Assembly: GCF_019397265.1 (NCBI RefSeq)
Contig: NZ_CP068985.1
Span: 6,502,001 to 6,566,000 of the forward strand
Source: Nonomuraea coxensis DSM 45129
Lineage (GTDB): Bacteria; Actinomycetota; Actinomycetes; Streptosporangiales; Streptosporangiaceae
DNA: 64,000 nucleotides
Reading direction: 5' to 3'
Shown here: piece by piece, positions 24,588-32,859 of the stretch
Position numbering within the stretch: the stretch's first letter is position 1
How the letters are laid out: every line of letters begins with the position of its first letter
The notes under the pieces: model-generated
What the model saw: only the letters and a program-made list of their open reading frames with translations
Databases searched by the model: none
What the model was told of the DNA's origin: nothing
Position numbers and translations under genes: made by a program

Positions 24588-25856
24588 TCAGCGCAGGTGT
24601 GCGGTGTCGTTGAAGGACTTCACGACGGCGGGGCCGTCGGCGTAGTACTCGATCAGGCTCAGGCAGGCCAGGTCGAGGTGCATGCGGTAGAGCGACTCCA
24701 GCGGGGCCTTGAGCGCCAGGCGCAGGAGCATCTTGATGGGGGTGACGTGGGAGACGGCGAGGACGGTCTTGCCCTCGTACCGCTCCACCAGGCGCTCCCC
24801 CACAGCCCCCACGCGGCGGGCGGCGACGGCGAAGCTCTCGCCGCCGGGTGGGGCGGCCTCGGGGTCGGCGAGCCAGGCGGCGAGTTCGGCGGGCCAGCGG
24901 CGCTGGATCTCCGTGAAGGTGTGGCCCTCCCACGCGCCGAAGTCGGCCTCCCTGAGGTCGTCGTCCACCTCGACGTCGAGGCCGGTGCGGGCGGCGACGG
25001 CGGCGGCGGTCTGGCGGGCGCGCCGCAGCGGGGAGGAGACGATCACGTCAGGACGGTACGGCTCCCGCGACAGGCGTTCGGCGGCGGCCTCGGCCTGGGC
25101 CAGGCCGTTGGGGGTGAGCTCGGGGTCGCCGAGGCCGGAGAAGCGGCGTTCGAGGGAGAGCTCGGTCTCGCCGTGGCGGAGGAGGAGCAGGGAGGTGGCG
25201 ACGCGGGTGGGGGGACGCCATCCGGTGCCCGTCTCCACCTTCTTCCCGGCGGCCCGGGTGCGCTGCTGGGCGGCGGCCACGGAGGCGGTGGGCGCGGAGA
25301 GGTCCGAGGCCCGCGCTGCGGTGCCCCTGGCCGGGGCGGCGATGCCGCTTACGTCCAGGAGGTCAGTCTGCGAGGGCGAGGGGGAAGGGGGCAATCCCGG
25401 TTCGGCGCTGTCGCTCGTGCCGCCGGCCCTCCACCGCAGGCCCTGGGCGGCGGCGTCCATGGCCTCGTTGGCCAGGCGGTCGGCGTGCTGGTTGCGTTCG
25501 CGCGGGATCCAGGTCCACTCCGTGACCCGCAGCCGCCGCACCAGCGCGCCGGCCTCGGAGGCGAGCGGCCGCAGCCCTTCGTTCTTGATCTTCCAGCGTC
25601 CGGCCATCTGCTCGACGACCAGCTTGGAGTCCATCCTGACGGCGACGGCCGCGCCCTCGCCGCCCACCCGCAGCACGGCCCGCAGGCCGGCGATGAGGCC
25701 GCGGTATTCGGCCACGTTGTTGGTAGTGACGCCGATCGCCTCGGCGGCCTCGGCGAGCACCTGGCCGCTCGCCGCGTCCTTGACGACCGCGCCGTAGCCG
25801 GCCGGGCCAGGGTTGCCGCGCGAGCCGCCGTCGGCCTCGATGACGTAGTCGGTCAC
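24588..25856 (-). CDS. Bifunctional RNase H / histidine phosphatase (CobC-like)
   Basis: 422 aa from a GTG at 25856 that overlaps the upstream stop by 4 bp (GTGA); a longer frame to 25895 is less likely. Residues 1-140 are RNase HI: EADGGSRGNPGPAGYG, TTNNVAEYRGLIAGL, VRMDSKLVVEQM and HADRLANEAMD carry the acidic catalytic set. After a Ser/Pro/Ala linker, residues about 215-420 are a histidine phosphatase (LLLLRHGETELSLERRFSG, with AVSHVTPIK as second His). The same fusion exists in mycobacteria (Rv2228c type), where both activities are known, the second as alpha-ribazole/acid phosphatase. It is the last gene of a three-gene operon. Confidence 0.95.
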   Translation of the reverse strand: MTDYVIEADGGSRGNPGPAGYGAVVKDAASGQVLAEAAEAIGVTTNNVAEYRGLIAGLRAVLRVGGEGAAVAVRMDSKLVVEQMAGRWKIKNEGLRPLASEAGALVRRLRVTEWTWIPRERNQHADRLANEAMDAAAQGLRWRAGGTSDSAEPGLPPSPSPSQTDLLDVSGIAAPARGTAARASDLSAPTASVAAAQQRTRAAGKKVETGTGWRPPTRVATSLLLLRHGETELSLERRFSGLGDPELTPNGLAQAEAAAERLSREPYRPDVIVSSPLRRARQTAAAVAARTGLDVEVDDDLREADFGAWEGHTFTEIQRRWPAELAAWLADPEAAPPGGESFAVAARRVGAVGERLVERYEGKTVLAVSHVTPIKMLLRLALKAPLESLYRMHLDLACLSLIEYYADGPAVVKSFNDTAHLR

Positions 25857-26593
25857 AGGCCGGACTCTGCGGTGCGGACGAGGATCCGCCTGCACTCCTC
25901 GCAGCGGAGCACCTCGTCGTGGGGTGCGCTCTTGATGGAGTTCATCTCGGCGATGGACAGGGCGACCTTGCAGCCCTGGCAGCGGCCGTGGCGGAGCATG
26001 GCGGCGCCGACGCCGTACTGGTCCCTGAGCTTCTCGTAGAGCTTGAGCAGGTCGGCGGGGATCTCGGCGGCGACGCCGGTGCGGCGGCCCTGGACGTCGG
26101 CCGCCTCCTTGTCGATCTCCTTGAGCGCGGCGTCGCGGCGATCCTCGGCGGCCGAGCGCGCGGCGGCGGCCTCGTCGCGCTTGGCCACCAGGTCGCGCAC
26201 CTTGCTGTCGGCGGCCTCGCGCCGCTCCATGATCTCCAGCACGACCTCCTCCAGGTCGCCCTGCCGCTTGTGCAGCGAGGCGATCTCGGACTGCAGGCTC
26301 GCCAGGTCACGGGGGGAGGTCACGGCGCCGGAGTCGAGGCGCTTCTGGTCGCGGTCGGCGCGGGTGCGTACGGCGTCGACGTCGCTCTCGGCCTTGGTCT
26401 GCTCGCGGGCGAGGTCGCCGGCCTCGGTCTCGGCCTCGATGACCTGGGTGGCGAGCCTGGCGTACTGCTTGGAACGCTCGTCGATCTCGGCCAGCTCGGG
26501 CAGGGTGCGGCGGCGATGGGCGAGCCGGTCGGCCACGGAGTCGAGCTCTGCCAGGTCGAGCAATCTCTTCTGGGCGTCAGGCGCAGCTTTCAT
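25853..26593 (-). CDS. CdsZ-type coiled-coil zinc-ribbon protein
   Basis: 246 aa. The ATG at 26593 (MKAAPDAQKRLLDLAELDS) has AAGAGGA 8 nt upstream and lies 2 bp past the previous stop; an earlier ATG at 26614 is less likely. Residues 10-190 are a long coiled coil. The C-terminus has two Cys pairs, GRCQGCKVALSIAEMN and LRCEECRRIL, forming the zinc ribbon. It belongs to the conserved C4-type zinc-ribbon family found between Nif3 and RNase H genes. The molecular role is not established. Confidence 0.93.
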   Translation of the reverse strand: MKAAPDAQKRLLDLAELDSVADRLAHRRRTLPELAEIDERSKQYARLATQVIEAETEAGDLAREQTKAESDVDAVRTRADRDQKRLDSGAVTSPRDLASLQSEIASLHKRQGDLEEVVLEIMERREAADSKVRDLVAKRDEAAAARSAAEDRRDAALKEIDKEAADVQGRRTGVAAEIPADLLKLYEKLRDQYGVGAAMLRHGRCQGCKVALSIAEMNSIKSAPHDEVLRCEECRRILVRTAESGL

Positions 26594-26595
26594 GA

Positions 26596-27405
26596 TCAAT
26601 ATCCTCTTGTCCAAGCATCGGTGACCGTGGCGGAGACACGCGTCTCAACGGTAACGCCACTGGCGTGCAGGATGGACGCCGCGCTGTCGAGCCACGGCCA
26701 CTCGGTCGCCCAGTGGGCGGCGTCGATCAGCGCGGGCCCGCCCGACTCGACGAACTCGCTGGCCGGATGGTGGCGCAGGTCGGCCGTCAGGAACACGTCC
26801 ACCCCGGCCTCGGCGGCGGCGCCGAGCAGGGAGTCGCCCGCTCCCCCGCTGACCGCGACGCGGCGCACGGGCCGGGAGAGGTCGCCCGCCACTCTGATGC
26901 CCCACGCCGTGCGGGGCAGCCCTTCGGCGGCCCGCGCCGCGAACTCGCCCAGCGTCGTCGGCGCGGGCGGCTCGCCGATGCGGCCGAGCCCGCGCCACGG
27001 GTCGTCGGGGAACGGCCGCAGCGGCACCAGGTCGCCGACCAGGCCGACGGCGCGGGCCAGCGCGTCGGAGACGCCGGGGTTGGCGACGTCGGCGTTGGTG
27101 TGGGCGGTGTAGAGGGCGACGCCGCGCCTGATCAGGGTGTGGATCAACCGGCCTTTGGGGGTGGTGGCGGCCACGCTCGTGGTGCCGCGCAGGTAGAGGG
27201 GGTGGTGGACGACGATGAGGTCGGCGCCCCACTCCAGGGCCTCCTCGGCGACGGCCGCGACGGGGTCGACGGCGAGCAGCACTCGCCTTACCTCCTGGGT
27301 GGGATCGCCGCTGACCAGCCCCACCGCGTCCCACGACTCGGCCCGGGCGGGCGGGTAGGCCGCCTCGAGCACTCCGATCACGTCCGTCAACGTCACAGCA
27401 GCCAC
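26596..27405 (-). CDS. Nif3-like dinuclear metal protein
   Basis: 269 aa from a GTG. The family opens with DVIGVLEAAYPPARAESWD and VGLVSGD. Metal ligands are visible in VVHHPLYLRG, YTAHTNADVA and, near the end, LIDAAHWATEWPWL. The short central insertion form (about 270 aa) is normal for actinobacteria. The family is often annotated as GTP cyclohydrolase type 2-like, but its function is not settled. It is the first gene of the operon with the zinc-ribbon protein and RNase H. Confidence 0.95.
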   Translation of the reverse strand: MAAVTLTDVIGVLEAAYPPARAESWDAVGLVSGDPTQEVRRVLLAVDPVAAVAEEALEWGADLIVVHHPLYLRGTTSVAATTPKGRLIHTLIRRGVALYTAHTNADVANPGVSDALARAVGLVGDLVPLRPFPDDPWRGLGRIGEPPAPTTLGEFAARAAEGLPRTAWGIRVAGDLSRPVRRVAVSGGAGDSLLGAAAEAGVDVFLTADLRHHPASEFVESGGPALIDAAHWATEWPWLDSAASILHASGVTVETRVSATVTDAWTRGY

Positions 27406-27490
27406 CTGCGAAGACTATCGGCCTCGGGGAGGGTCGCGGCGGATCGACGTTCGGCGTAATGTAAGTGGATACTGACTGGCGGAGGGTGGC

Positions 27491-28945
27491 ATGGCACCAA
27501 GCGTCGCGATCATCGGAGCCGGCTTCGGCGGACTGTGCATGGCGATCCGGCTGGAAAGGGCCGGGATCCGCTCGTACACGATCTTCGAGAAGGCGGACGA
27601 CCTCGGCGGGACCTGGCGCGACAACAGTTATCCGGGGGCGGGCTGCGACATCCCGTCCCATCTGTATTCCTACTCCTTCGAGAAGTACGCGAGCTGGACC
27701 CGTCGCTACCCGGACCAGCCGGAGATCCTCGGCTATCTGGAGCACTGCGCCGACAAGTACGACGTACGGCGGAAGATCAGGTTCCGCAGCGAGGTCCGCA
27801 GCGCCGCCTTCGACGGCCGCCAGTGGCGGATCACCGCCACCGGGCCGGACGGGGGCGAGCACACGGAGGCGTTCGACGTCATGGTGGTGAGCATCGGCCA
27901 GCTCAACCGCCCCCACCTTCCCGACATCCCCGGAATGTCGGACTTCACGGGCGTCTCCTTCCACTCCGCCCGCTGGAACCACGACCACGACCTCACCGGC
28001 AGGCAGGTCGCGGTCATCGGCACCGGCTCGTCGGCGGCCCAGCTCATCCCGCCCGTCGCCGAGCGCGCCGAGCGGCTGCACGTCTTCCAGCGCACCCCCA
28101 ACTGGGTCATCCCGAAGCCGGACGCCACGTTCGGCCCGCTGACCAAGCTCGCCCTCCACTACGTCCCCGGCCTGCAGCGGGCCTACCGCGAGTGGATCTA
28201 CCGGTACGCCGAGGCCACCCTCTACCCCGCGCTCGCGCACGGCTGGAGCACGGGCCTGCTGAAGAAGCGGGCGCTCGGCCACCTGTACGACCAGGTGCCC
28301 GACCCGGCGCTGCGCGCCAAGCTCACCCCCGACTACCCGCCCGGCTGCAAACGGGTCGTCATCGACAGCCGCTTCTACCCCGCCCTCACCAGGGACAACG
28401 TGGACGTGATCACCGACAAGATCGTCCGCATCGCCCCGCGCGGCGTCGAGACCACCGAAGGGCTGCGCGAGGTCGACACGATCGTCTACGCGACCGGGTT
28501 CAAGAGCACGGAGTTCCTGACCCCGATGGAGATCACGGGCCGCTCCGGCCGCTCACTGCGCGAGCGGTGGGCGAACGGCGCGGAGGCCTACCTCGGCATC
28601 TCGGTGCCGGAGTTCCCCAACATGTTCCTGCTGTACGGCCCCAACACCAACCTCGGCCACAACTCGATCATCTTCATGCTCGAATGCCAGGTCGGCCACA
28701 TCATGGCCTGCCTGCCCCGGCTGACCGAGCAGGGCCCGATCGAGGTGCGCCCCGAGGCGATGGCGGCCTGGACGCGGCAGCTCGACGCGGCCATGGAGCG
28801 CATGGTGTGGGGCGGCGGCTGCCAGAGCTGGTACAAGACGGCCGAGGGCCGCGTCACCAACAACTGGCCGGGCCCGACGACGCTCTACCGCAGGCTCACG
28901 GGCAAGGCCCCGGGTGGCGCCTACCGGCTGAGCCCGGCGCGGTAA
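27491..28945 (+). CDS. Flavin monooxygenase, Baeyer-Villiger type
   Basis: 484 aa with a GGAGGG ribosome site. The FAD site is IIGAGFGGL (7-15), the NADPH site GTGSSAAQ. The Baeyer-Villiger fingerprint FxGxxxHxxxW is present as FTGVSFHSARW (152-162, His158). GGTWRDNSYPGAGCDIPSHL and YATGF are further family signatures. Such enzymes insert oxygen into ketones or hydroxylate lipids. The substrate cannot be told. The downstream dipeptidase gene starts 9 bp later but seems to have its own promoter. Confidence 0.93.
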   Translation: MAPSVAIIGAGFGGLCMAIRLERAGIRSYTIFEKADDLGGTWRDNSYPGAGCDIPSHLYSYSFEKYASWTRRYPDQPEILGYLEHCADKYDVRRKIRFRSEVRSAAFDGRQWRITATGPDGGEHTEAFDVMVVSIGQLNRPHLPDIPGMSDFTGVSFHSARWNHDHDLTGRQVAVIGTGSSAAQLIPPVAERAERLHVFQRTPNWVIPKPDATFGPLTKLALHYVPGLQRAYREWIYRYAEATLYPALAHGWSTGLLKKRALGHLYDQVPDPALRAKLTPDYPPGCKRVVIDSRFYPALTRDNVDVITDKIVRIAPRGVETTEGLREVDTIVYATGFKSTEFLTPMEITGRSGRSLRERWANGAEAYLGISVPEFPNMFLLYGPNTNLGHNSIIFMLECQVGHIMACLPRLTEQGPIEVRPEAMAAWTRQLDAAMERMVWGGGCQSWYKTAEGRVTNNWPGPTTLYRRLTGKAPGGAYRLSPAR

Positions 28946-28948
28946 CGT
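28943..28948 (+). promoter_or_regulatory. -10 box (TAACGT) over the monooxygenase stop codon
   Basis: TAACGT includes the TAA stop of the monooxygenase and lies 6 nt before the ATG of the dipeptidase gene, with no ribosome site between. This arrangement fits a leaderless transcript of the second gene. Confidence 0.45.
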
Positions 28949-28954
28949 CCGAGC

Positions 28955-29986
28955 ATGACGCTTCACCCCTTGCACCGGCGTGCCGTCGTCGCCGACACGC
29001 ACAACGACCTGCTGATGGCCGTCTCCGCCCGCCCGCCGCACGTGTGGTCGTCGTTCTTCCGCGACCGCTGGCTGCCGCAGCTCACCGCGGGCGGGGTCGA
29101 CCTTCAGGTCCTGCCGGTCTTCATCGACGACCAGTACCGCCCTGAGGGGGCGCTGCGGCAGACGTTGCGGATGATCGAGTGCGCCCACGTGATCGCCGAG
29201 GGCAACGCCGACCGGGTGTCGCTCTGCCGCGACGCCCGCGAGATCGACGCCGCGCTGGAGTCGGGCAGGATCGCGCTGGTGCTGGCGATGGAGAGCATGC
29301 CGGGCCTGGACGCCAGCGTCGAGCTGATCCCGACGGTGCACCGGCTGGGCGTCCGGGTGGCGTCGATCGCGCACTTCGGCCGCACGCCACTGGCCGACGG
29401 CAGCGCCGAGGACGCCACCGGCAGCGGCCTGACCTCGCACGGCGTCGCCGCCCTCGCGGAGATGGAGCGGCTCGGCATCATCTTCGACGTCTCCCATCTC
29501 GGCGCCTCGGGTGTCGCGCACGTCCTGGAGCTGGCCACCAGGCCGGTCATCGCCACCCACTCCTCGGCCCGTGCGCTGCGTGACCACCACCGCAACCTCA
29601 CCGACGAGCAGTTGCGCGGCGTGGCCGCGACCGGAGGCGTGGTCTGCGTCAACTTCTTCGCCCCCTTCCTGGCCGAGCAGCCGGCCGGCTACACGCTCGA
29701 CCGCCTGCTCGACCACATCGAGCACATCGCCGGGGTGGCCGGCATCGACCACGTCGGCCTCGGGCCCGACTTCGTCAAGGAGGTCTACGACGACCTGATG
29801 CCGCCGTTCTGCGAGGGCGAGAACGACCGCGGCGTGGACCCGAAGGCCACGGTGCCCGGCCTGGCGGGGCCGGAGGGCCTGCCTCTGGTCACCGAGGGGC
29901 TGCTCGCCCGCGGCCTGCCGGAGAAGGACGTCGAGAAGATCATCGGCGGCAACGTGCACCGCCTCTTCGGCGAGCTGCTGACCTGA
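28955..29986 (+). CDS. Membrane dipeptidase (peptidase M19, renal dipeptidase family)
   Basis: 343 aa. Zinc ligands are visible: ADTHNDLL (His16, Asp18), the bridging Glu in VLAMESMPGL (about 112), VIATHSSARALRDHHRN and the Asp in IDHVGLGPDF. The family cleaves dipeptides, including D-amino-acid-containing ones. No signal peptide is visible despite the name, so the enzyme is cytoplasmic. Length and motif order are normal for M19. Confidence 0.95.
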   Translation: MTLHPLHRRAVVADTHNDLLMAVSARPPHVWSSFFRDRWLPQLTAGGVDLQVLPVFIDDQYRPEGALRQTLRMIECAHVIAEGNADRVSLCRDAREIDAALESGRIALVLAMESMPGLDASVELIPTVHRLGVRVASIAHFGRTPLADGSAEDATGSGLTSHGVAALAEMERLGIIFDVSHLGASGVAHVLELATRPVIATHSSARALRDHHRNLTDEQLRGVAATGGVVCVNFFAPFLAEQPAGYTLDRLLDHIEHIAGVAGIDHVGLGPDFVKEVYDDLMPPFCEGENDRGVDPKATVPGLAGPEGLPLVTEGLLARGLPEKDVEKIIGGNVHRLFGELLT

Positions 29987-30006
29987 GCGGGGGCCGGGCC
30001 CGGGAG

Positions 30007-30465
30007 CTACACCACCGGGCCGAGGGTCCGGATCATGAGGCACCTGTTGGGGAAGTCGTGATGGTAGGCGATCGGCCGGCCGTACCAGCGGCCGGCGACC
30101 TCGGCGTGGACCGGCGCGTGGATCTGGGTGCAGGGGCCGGGGTCGACGTCGAGGGCGTCCACCCTGCCGCCCACCGAGTGCAGCGCGGCGCAGGCGTCGG
30201 CGGGCCGCGGGTGGCTGCCGCCGGTGGGGTCGCAGGTCAGCAGGTAGCGGTAGGCGCCACTGCCGCCCGCCCCGGTGACGGTGACGGCGAGATCCGCGCC
30301 CGCGCGGCCCGCGGCCGAGGCGGGCGCGGCCGCGAGCGGCACGGCCACGAGCACGGCGGCGCAGAGGCCGGCGGCGGCGCCGCGGAGGCCGGTGGTGCGA
30401 AGGCCGGTGGTGCGAAGGCCGGTGGTGCGAAGGGCGGTGCGGAGGGCGGTGGGTGCTGCTTTCAT
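30007..30465 (-). CDS. Secreted subtilisin-inhibitor-like (SSI) protein
   Basis: 152 aa from the ATG at 30465, with AGGAGG 4 nt upstream. The signal peptide has an n-region made of three LRTTG repeats, a hydrophobic core and APASA at the cleavage site. The SSI (I16) fold shows in YRYLLTCDPTGGSHPRPADA, then CAAL, and GPCTQIHAPVHAEVAGRWYG and NRCLMIRTLG, so both disulphides are possible. In SSI the reactive loop is C-P-M-V-Y; here it is C-T-Q-I-H, placing Gln at P1 in place of Met or Lys. It faces the GNAT gene divergently. Confidence 0.9.
   Translation of the reverse strand: MKAAPTALRTALRTTGLRTTGLRTTGLRGAAAGLCAAVLVAVPLAAAPASAAGRAGADLAVTVTGAGGSGAYRYLLTCDPTGGSHPRPADACAALHSVGGRVDALDVDPGPCTQIHAPVHAEVAGRWYGRPIAYHHDFPNRCLMIRTLGPVV
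30386..30430 (-). repeat. Three perfect 15-bp tandem repeats in the SSI signal peptide
   Basis: AGGCCGGTGGTGCGA is repeated without change at 30386-30400, 30401-30415 and 30416-30430. On the minus strand it encodes the positively charged pentad repeated in the signal-peptide n-region. The repeat is in frame, so copy-number change alters signal length only. Confidence 0.9.
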
Positions 30466-30538
30466 GGAACCTCCTGGTCGACGGACGTCCCGGTCGGGGA
30501 CGGCGCATCTCATTATGACTACGGGGAGTGACGTTTCG

Positions 30539-31324
30539 ATGACCATCAGTGCCGCGGAGGCGGCGGCGAGGGCCGGTGTCGTGATCAGGGAGCTGTCGGA
30601 GATCGACGAGTTCCGGCAGGTCAACCGGCTGTTCGACGACATCTGGCACCCGGATCCGCGTAACGTGCCCGTCCCCCTTGAGCTGATGATCGGGTTCGCG
30701 CACGGCGGCGGCTACGTGGCCGGGGCCTACGACGGCGGCACGCTGGTCGGCGCGTCCGTCGGGTTCCTGGCCGCGGACCGGACGCTGCACTCGCACGTCA
30801 CGGGCGCGGCGGCGGGCCGCGGCGTCGGCTACGCGCTGAAGCTCCACCAGCGCGACTGGTGCCGGGAGCGCGGGCTGCGGCGGATCACCTGGACCTTCGA
30901 CCCGCTCGTCCGCCGCAACGCCCGCTTCAACCTGGTCAAGCTGGGCGCGCGCCCCGAGGAGTACCTGGAGGACTTCTACGGGACGATGGCGGACGCGATC
31001 AACGAGGGCGACGCCTCCGACCGGCTGCTCGCGGTGTGGCAGGTGGACGAGGACGACCGGCCGGCGGCGGACGCGCCCGCCGGGGACCGGCCGCCGCGGG
31101 CGCTCCTGGCCTGCGAGGACGGCCGCCCGGTCTTCCACCTCGCGGGCGGCGAGGTCGTGCTCGTCGGCACCCCGCCCGACATCGAGGAGCTGCGCCGCAC
31201 GGACCCCGGCACGGCGGCGGAGTGGCGGGCCGCGGTCCGCACGGCGCTCGGCGGGCTCATGGGCGCGGGCGGCGAGGTCGTCGGGTTCACCGATCGGGGC
31301 GAGTACGAAGTGTGGGTTCACTAG
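30539..31324 (+). CDS. GNAT-like acetyltransferase (COG3375 group)
   Basis: 261 aa from the ATG at 30539, with GGGGAG 11 nt upstream; an ATG at 30515 would add eight residues. It has ELSEIDEFRQVNRLFDDIWH near the N-terminus, an acetyl-CoA loop-like AAAGRGVGYALKLHQRDWCRE and WTFDPLVRRNARFNLVKLGA, where NARFN replaces the usual N.xS. These are features of the predicted acetyltransferase group COG3375. The C-terminal 90 residues are a second, less conserved domain. Substrate unknown. Confidence 0.85.
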   Translation: MTISAAEAAARAGVVIRELSEIDEFRQVNRLFDDIWHPDPRNVPVPLELMIGFAHGGGYVAGAYDGGTLVGASVGFLAADRTLHSHVTGAAAGRGVGYALKLHQRDWCRERGLRRITWTFDPLVRRNARFNLVKLGARPEEYLEDFYGTMADAINEGDASDRLLAVWQVDEDDRPAADAPAGDRPPRALLACEDGRPVFHLAGGEVVLVGTPPDIEELRRTDPGTAAEWRAAVRTALGGLMGAGGEVVGFTDRGEYEVWVH

Positions 31325-31390
31325 CTGTTTCACACCGCTTGGGGATCTTTGTAAGGTGATCGGTGAGACACGCCGAACAAGGAGATCCGC

Positions 31391-32818
31391 ATGGCGGAGT
31401 TCACCCCCACCGTTCCTGCGCGAGTCCTGCCCCCCGTCACCGTCCGCGACCTGCCCGAACCGCCCCGATCGACCTGGCGCGTCATCGGCCCCGGCCTGGT
31501 GGGCGCGGGCGTCGGCCTGGCGTCGGGCGAGTTCATCCTCTGGCCGTACATCGCCTCCCAAGTCGGACTGATCTTCGTCTGGGGCGCGGCCGTCGGCATC
31601 ATCACCCAGTGGTTCCTCAACATGGAGATCGAGCGCTACACGCTGGCCACCGGCGAGACCGCGCTCACCGGCTTCAGCCGCATGTGGCGGCACTGGGGCC
31701 TGGTCTTCGTCCTCATGACGCTCTGCTCCAACCTGTGGCCGGGCTGGGTGACCAGTTCGGCCACCATGGTCACGTACCTCACCGGGACGGGTGCGGGCAG
31801 CGTCCGGTGGATCGCGATCGGCATGCTCCTCCTGATCGCGCTCGGCCTGACCCTGGCACCGGTGATCTACACGGCGCTGGAACGGGTGATCTTCGTCAAG
31901 ATCGCCCTGGTCGTGACGCTGATCGTGGTCGCGGTGCTGTTCGCCATCACCGCCGACAGCTGGGTCGAGCTGGGCAAGGGCATGACCGTGGACGCCAGGT
32001 TCCCGGTGCCCGAGCTGGAGTTCGCGGTGCTCATGGGCGCCATCGCGTACGCGGGCGCGGGCGGCGGCCAGAACCTGTGCCAGAGCAACTGGATCCGCGA
32101 CAAGGGCTTCGGCATGGGCCTGTACGTCCCCCGCCTGGTCAGCCCGGTCACCGGCCACGAGGAGGCGGCGCCCACGACCGGCTTCCAGTTCGCCCCGACC
32201 GACGGCAACCTCGCCCGCTGGCGGCGGTGGTGGCGCTTCGCCAACGTCGAGCAGGCGTGGACGTTCGCCCTGGTGTCGTTCGTGACGATCGCCCTGATGT
32301 CGATGCTGGCGTACTCGACCGTCTTCGGCCGGGAGGGCCTGCAGAACAGCATCGGCTTCCTGGAGGTGGAGGGCCGGGCGCTGCAGGAGACCGTCGGCGC
32401 GTGGTTCGGCGTGCTGTTCTGGGTGATCGGCGCGCTGGCGCTGTTCGCCTCGGCGATGGGCATCGTCGACTACACCTCGCGCCTCGCCTCCGACACGATC
32501 AAGACCGTCTACCTGCGTGACAAGCCGGTGTCGGTCAACCGCGTCTACTTCCTCACCGTGTGGACGCTGGTGCTGGTCGGCATCGCGATCCTGCTGCTGG
32601 GCTTCGACCAGCCGCTGATCCTGCTGGTGTTCTCGGCGAGCTTCGCGGCCGTGATGATGTTCGTGTACTCGATCCTGCTGATCGTGCTCAACCGGCGGGC
32701 CCTGCCCAAGGAGATCAGGGTGCGGTCGTACCGGTTGGGGGCGCTGGTCTGGTCGGTCGCGTTCTTCGGCTCGCTGACCGTGCTGACCGTCGTGCAGCAG
32801 GCGCAGAAGCTGTTCTGA
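31391..32818 (+). CDS. Nramp-related transporter without the DPGN motif
   Basis: 475 aa with about eleven hydrophobic segments. It has a good ribosome site (AAGGAGA). The first helix reads GPGLVGAGVGLASGEFILWP, and helix 6 has MGAIAYAGAGGGQNLCQSNW. In true Nramp metal transporters the first motif is DPGN and helix 6 has MPHN/MPH. Here both metal-binding motifs are replaced, as in the Nramp-related group whose substrates differ or are unknown. The WYL regulator follows 41 bp later and may control it. Confidence 0.85.
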   Translation: MAEFTPTVPARVLPPVTVRDLPEPPRSTWRVIGPGLVGAGVGLASGEFILWPYIASQVGLIFVWGAAVGIITQWFLNMEIERYTLATGETALTGFSRMWRHWGLVFVLMTLCSNLWPGWVTSSATMVTYLTGTGAGSVRWIAIGMLLLIALGLTLAPVIYTALERVIFVKIALVVTLIVVAVLFAITADSWVELGKGMTVDARFPVPELEFAVLMGAIAYAGAGGGQNLCQSNWIRDKGFGMGLYVPRLVSPVTGHEEAAPTTGFQFAPTDGNLARWRRWWRFANVEQAWTFALVSFVTIALMSMLAYSTVFGREGLQNSIGFLEVEGRALQETVGAWFGVLFWVIGALALFASAMGIVDYTSRLASDTIKTVYLRDKPVSVNRVYFLTVWTLVLVGIAILLLGFDQPLILLVFSASFAAVMMFVYSILLIVLNRRALPKEIRVRSYRLGALVWSVAFFGSLTVLTVVQQAQKLF

Positions 32819-32859
32819 CGAGGAACGGTTCCTGCCGCGAGGGCGGGCAGACTGGCGTC

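Noticed and set aside
28553..32158. A 1201-codon open frame on the minus strand
   Set aside because: It is antisense to four well-supported genes and has no domain. Long spurious frames are expected in DNA of this G+C content.
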